The translations under genes and the position numbers were made by a program. This document shows, piece after piece, positions 62,578 through 64,000 of a DNA stretch of 64,000 nt (position 1 is its first letter; the number at the start of each line of letters is the position of its first letter). The DNA comes from Rossellomorea aquimaris (GTDB lineage Bacteria; Bacillota; Bacilli; Bacillales; Bacillaceae_B). A model generated the notes under the pieces. That model ran no database searches and had not been told where the DNA came from. It was given only the letters and a program-made list of their open reading frames with translations. The stretch is taken from assembly GCF_008180865.1 (NCBI RefSeq), contig NZ_VTEX01000001.1:1203809-1267808 (forward strand), read 5' to 3'.

Positions 62578-63582
62578 TTATGTAGCCGGCTTTTCCACCA
62601 GATGGAAATCAATTTGATTTTCGTGAACTTCAAGCCGGGCTTGGATTCCGTTTGGAAGGATAAACATAGGGTCAGTATGACCAAAATCCAGATCCGTAAC
62701 GACTGGGATTTCATACTCCTCTGTGACACGGGATAAAATGCCGGCCGGTTGATTCTCTTTAAAGCCAACGTGATCATGAAAACGTCCAACGACTAGACCA
62801 TTAATTTTCGAATATACACCCATGTGACTGAGTTGAGTTAAGTATCGATCAATTGACGACGGGGTTTCCTCTGGATCATCTTCAATACATAAAATGGAAC
62901 CATCGAGATCTGGAAAGTATTCTGTACCTGCAAGAAGGAGCATGGTTCCCATATTGGCTGCAATGATTTTTCCTTCTGCTCTCCCTTCTTTGACTACATG
63001 AGGTCCCTTATTTACAATTTGTTCTCTTAATCGATTGTCTTCTTCGTCCCACCATAGATGTTCCATTACATAGGAAGAAGAGGCGGAGTAATCTACTCTT
63101 TCACCTTGAACGAGTGATTGGAAGAAGTGTTCCTTTGTGTATGTTTGCAGTCCTCCATATTCTCCAAACTGTGGCAGAACGGCAGGTCCAAGATATGTTG
63201 TGAGACCGGTCTTTTGATAAATGGCCAAGTGGAGAGCCGTTATGTCACTGTATCCGAGGAATATCTTTGGATGCTTTTGGATTAAAGAGAAATCCAGAAA
63301 ATCCAGTAGTTGATGAGAACAGGTTCCTCCAATGGTGGTGATGATGGCTTTTACATCTTTATCCCTGAAGAGATTATGTAGGTCCTCCACTCTTTCCTCG
63401 ATGGTACCAGCCATATACTCTTCAATTTTCAACGTGTTTGGCGCTACTTTCACGTTAAAGCCTAAATTCTTAAGCTCTTCAATCCCTCTTTTCAATCTCT
63501 TAGGGCAATGAGCAGCGACTGGGGAAGATGGGGAACAAATCCCGATTGTATCTCCTATTTTTAATCGATTTGGAATCGTCAT
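62578..63582 (-). CDS. LD-carboxypeptidase, S66 family (MccF/YkfA-like)
   Basis: 334 residues. The nucleophile is Ser112 in LGYSDITAL, and the early GDTIGICSPSSPVAAHCPKR is the family opening. Glu and His of the triad lie in the C-terminal half (CIEDDPEETPSSIDRYL and VVTDLDFGHTDPMF). Members cut the L,D bond of murein peptides or detoxify peptide-nucleotide antibiotics such as microcin C. Which applies here is open. ATG preceded by GGAGAGGTC. Confidence 0.9.
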   Translation of the reverse strand: MTIPNRLKIGDTIGICSPSSPVAAHCPKRLKRGIEELKNLGFNVKVAPNTLKIEEYMAGTIEERVEDLHNLFRDKDVKAIITTIGGTCSHQLLDFLDFSLIQKHPKIFLGYSDITALHLAIYQKTGLTTYLGPAVLPQFGEYGGLQTYTKEHFFQSLVQGERVDYSASSSYVMEHLWWDEEDNRLREQIVNKGPHVVKEGRAEGKIIAANMGTMLLLAGTEYFPDLDGSILCIEDDPEETPSSIDRYLTQLSHMGVYSKINGLVVGRFHDHVGFKENQPAGILSRVTEEYEIPVVTDLDFGHTDPMFILPNGIQARLEVHENQIDFHLVEKPAT

Positions 63583-63680
63583 CTGCTTGACCTCTCCATC
63601 AAATATGTCTTATAATGTCAGATTAATAGAAATAGTAGTACAATACAACCTTTATCTTCGCATTTCAGGTTCAAAAATAA

Positions 63681-63709
63681 AACAGCCAGCCCACTTAGGA
63701 CTGACTGTT
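63681..63709 (-). terminator. Terminator of the acidic lipoprotein gene
   Basis: AACAGCCAGCCC (63681-63692) pairs with GGACTGACTGTT (63698-63709) using two wobble pairs. On the reverse strand TTTTATTTTTG follows. Confidence 0.75.
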
Positions 63710-63715
63710 ACCATT

Positions 63716-63877
63716 TTATTCTTCTGTATTGTTTTCTTCAGTGTTGCTTTCTTCTTCCATGTTTTCTTCCGTTTCAGTACCTGTGTCTTCCTCTGTGTCT
63801 CCACTGCATCCGGCTGCAAATGTTACTACTGATAGAGCTGTCATTGACATTAATAACCACTTTTTCATACTTTTCAT
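63716..63877 (-). CDS. Small acidic lipoprotein (53 residues)
   Basis: ATG at 63877 with AGGAGGCTATTAAAA upstream. The lipobox FAAGC puts the lipidated cysteine at 24. The mature part is only about 30 residues, almost entirely Glu, Thr, Asn and Asp (TEEDTGTETEENMEEESN), so it is a strongly negative surface lipopeptide. Function unknown; similar acidic tails occur on many Bacillus lipoproteins. Own terminator downstream. Confidence 0.7.
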   Translation of the reverse strand: MKSMKKWLLMSMTALSVVTFAAGCSGDTEEDTGTETEENMEEESNTEENNTEE

Positions 63878-64000
63878 TTTTAATAGCCTCCTGTTATGAT
63901 GCTTTGTTCAACTACATCTCTATCATACTGATTTCAGGAGGAAAAAGAAGGTTATTTACCTTTATTTAACATACATTTAGAATCTGTTAATCTAGGCGTT

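Noticed and set aside
1..64000. CRISPR arrays, tRNA/rRNA genes, prophage or transposase genes
   Set aside because: No regularly spaced repeats, no cloverleaf or rRNA-like sequence and no phage or transposase protein was recognised; the repeats found are single hairpin elements without a transposase.

Overview
The window is chromosomal DNA of a low-GC, endospore-forming member of the Bacillaceae. Support comes from two spore germinant-receptor operons, an Sda-type sporulation checkpoint protein, a small spore-protein candidate, AGGAGG ribosome binding sites, frequent TTG/GTG starts, a T-box leader and many U-tailed terminators. Many genes match the Bacillus subtilis repertoire (odhAB, xpaC-yaaN, yojN-yojO, yvdT-yvdS-yvdR, ykqA, ygaJ, yjbQ, mscL, csp). 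The genus cannot be fixed from sequence alone; a Rossellomorea/Bacillus-like species is a guess. No phage, plasmid, insertion sequence with a transposase, CRISPR array, rRNA or tRNA was recognised.

Layout. 1-2.4 kb: end of a gerA-type operon. 2.4-5.4 kb: DUF1033 protein, membrane-anchored cupredoxin, a two-gene fluoride channel, and a second YidC insertase preceded by a short membrane ORF that looks like the MifM stalling leader. 5.4-10.3 kb: D-Ala-D-Ala carboxypeptidase, XpaC/TelA pair, Na+/H+ antiporter. 10.3-11.1 kb: gene-free block of structured repeats. 11.1-18.5 kb: MoxR ATPase/VWA pair, acetyltransferases, DedA protein, gamma-glutamylcyclotransferase. 18.7-25.5 kb: acyl-CoA synthetase, sda, odhAB. 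26-30.6 kb: Hsp20-like protein, ArlRS-like two-component system led by a tiny membrane protein, MFS exporter. 30.6-36.7 kb: Nudix, PxpA, YjbQ, DCC protein, phosphatase, RsbR paralogue, CBO0543-type membrane pair. 36.7-39.3 kb: second copy of a structured repeat, small proteins, Nudix, VOC and PTH2 genes. 39.3-44.5 kb: TetR-controlled paired SMR exporter and a complete second germinant-receptor operon. 44.5-54 kb: nucleotidyltransferase, AI-2E-type permease, peptidase E, BCCT transporter, spore-protein candidate, cold-shock protein, DinB, MscL. 54-64 kb: Nudix/CoA pyrophosphatase, CDF transporter, DUF3900, T-box-controlled MetRS, methyltransferase, VOC, LD-carboxypeptidase, acidic lipoprotein.

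Most transcription units are one to three genes long and are separated by clear, often bidirectional terminators. Envelope and stress functions dominate: membrane insertion (YidC2), mechanosensing (MscL), compatible-solute uptake (BCCT), fluoride, drug and metal export, and spore germination.

The two most interesting signals are (1) the MifM-like leader at 4315-4596, whose C-terminal NDEE stretch lies directly before a hairpin that buries the yidC2 ribosome binding site, and (2) a 113-bp structured repeat at 10780-10892 and 36729-36841. The two repeat copies have the same length, and their hairpin arms differ by paired (compensatory) changes. One copy is nested inside a larger palindromic repeat of another type.
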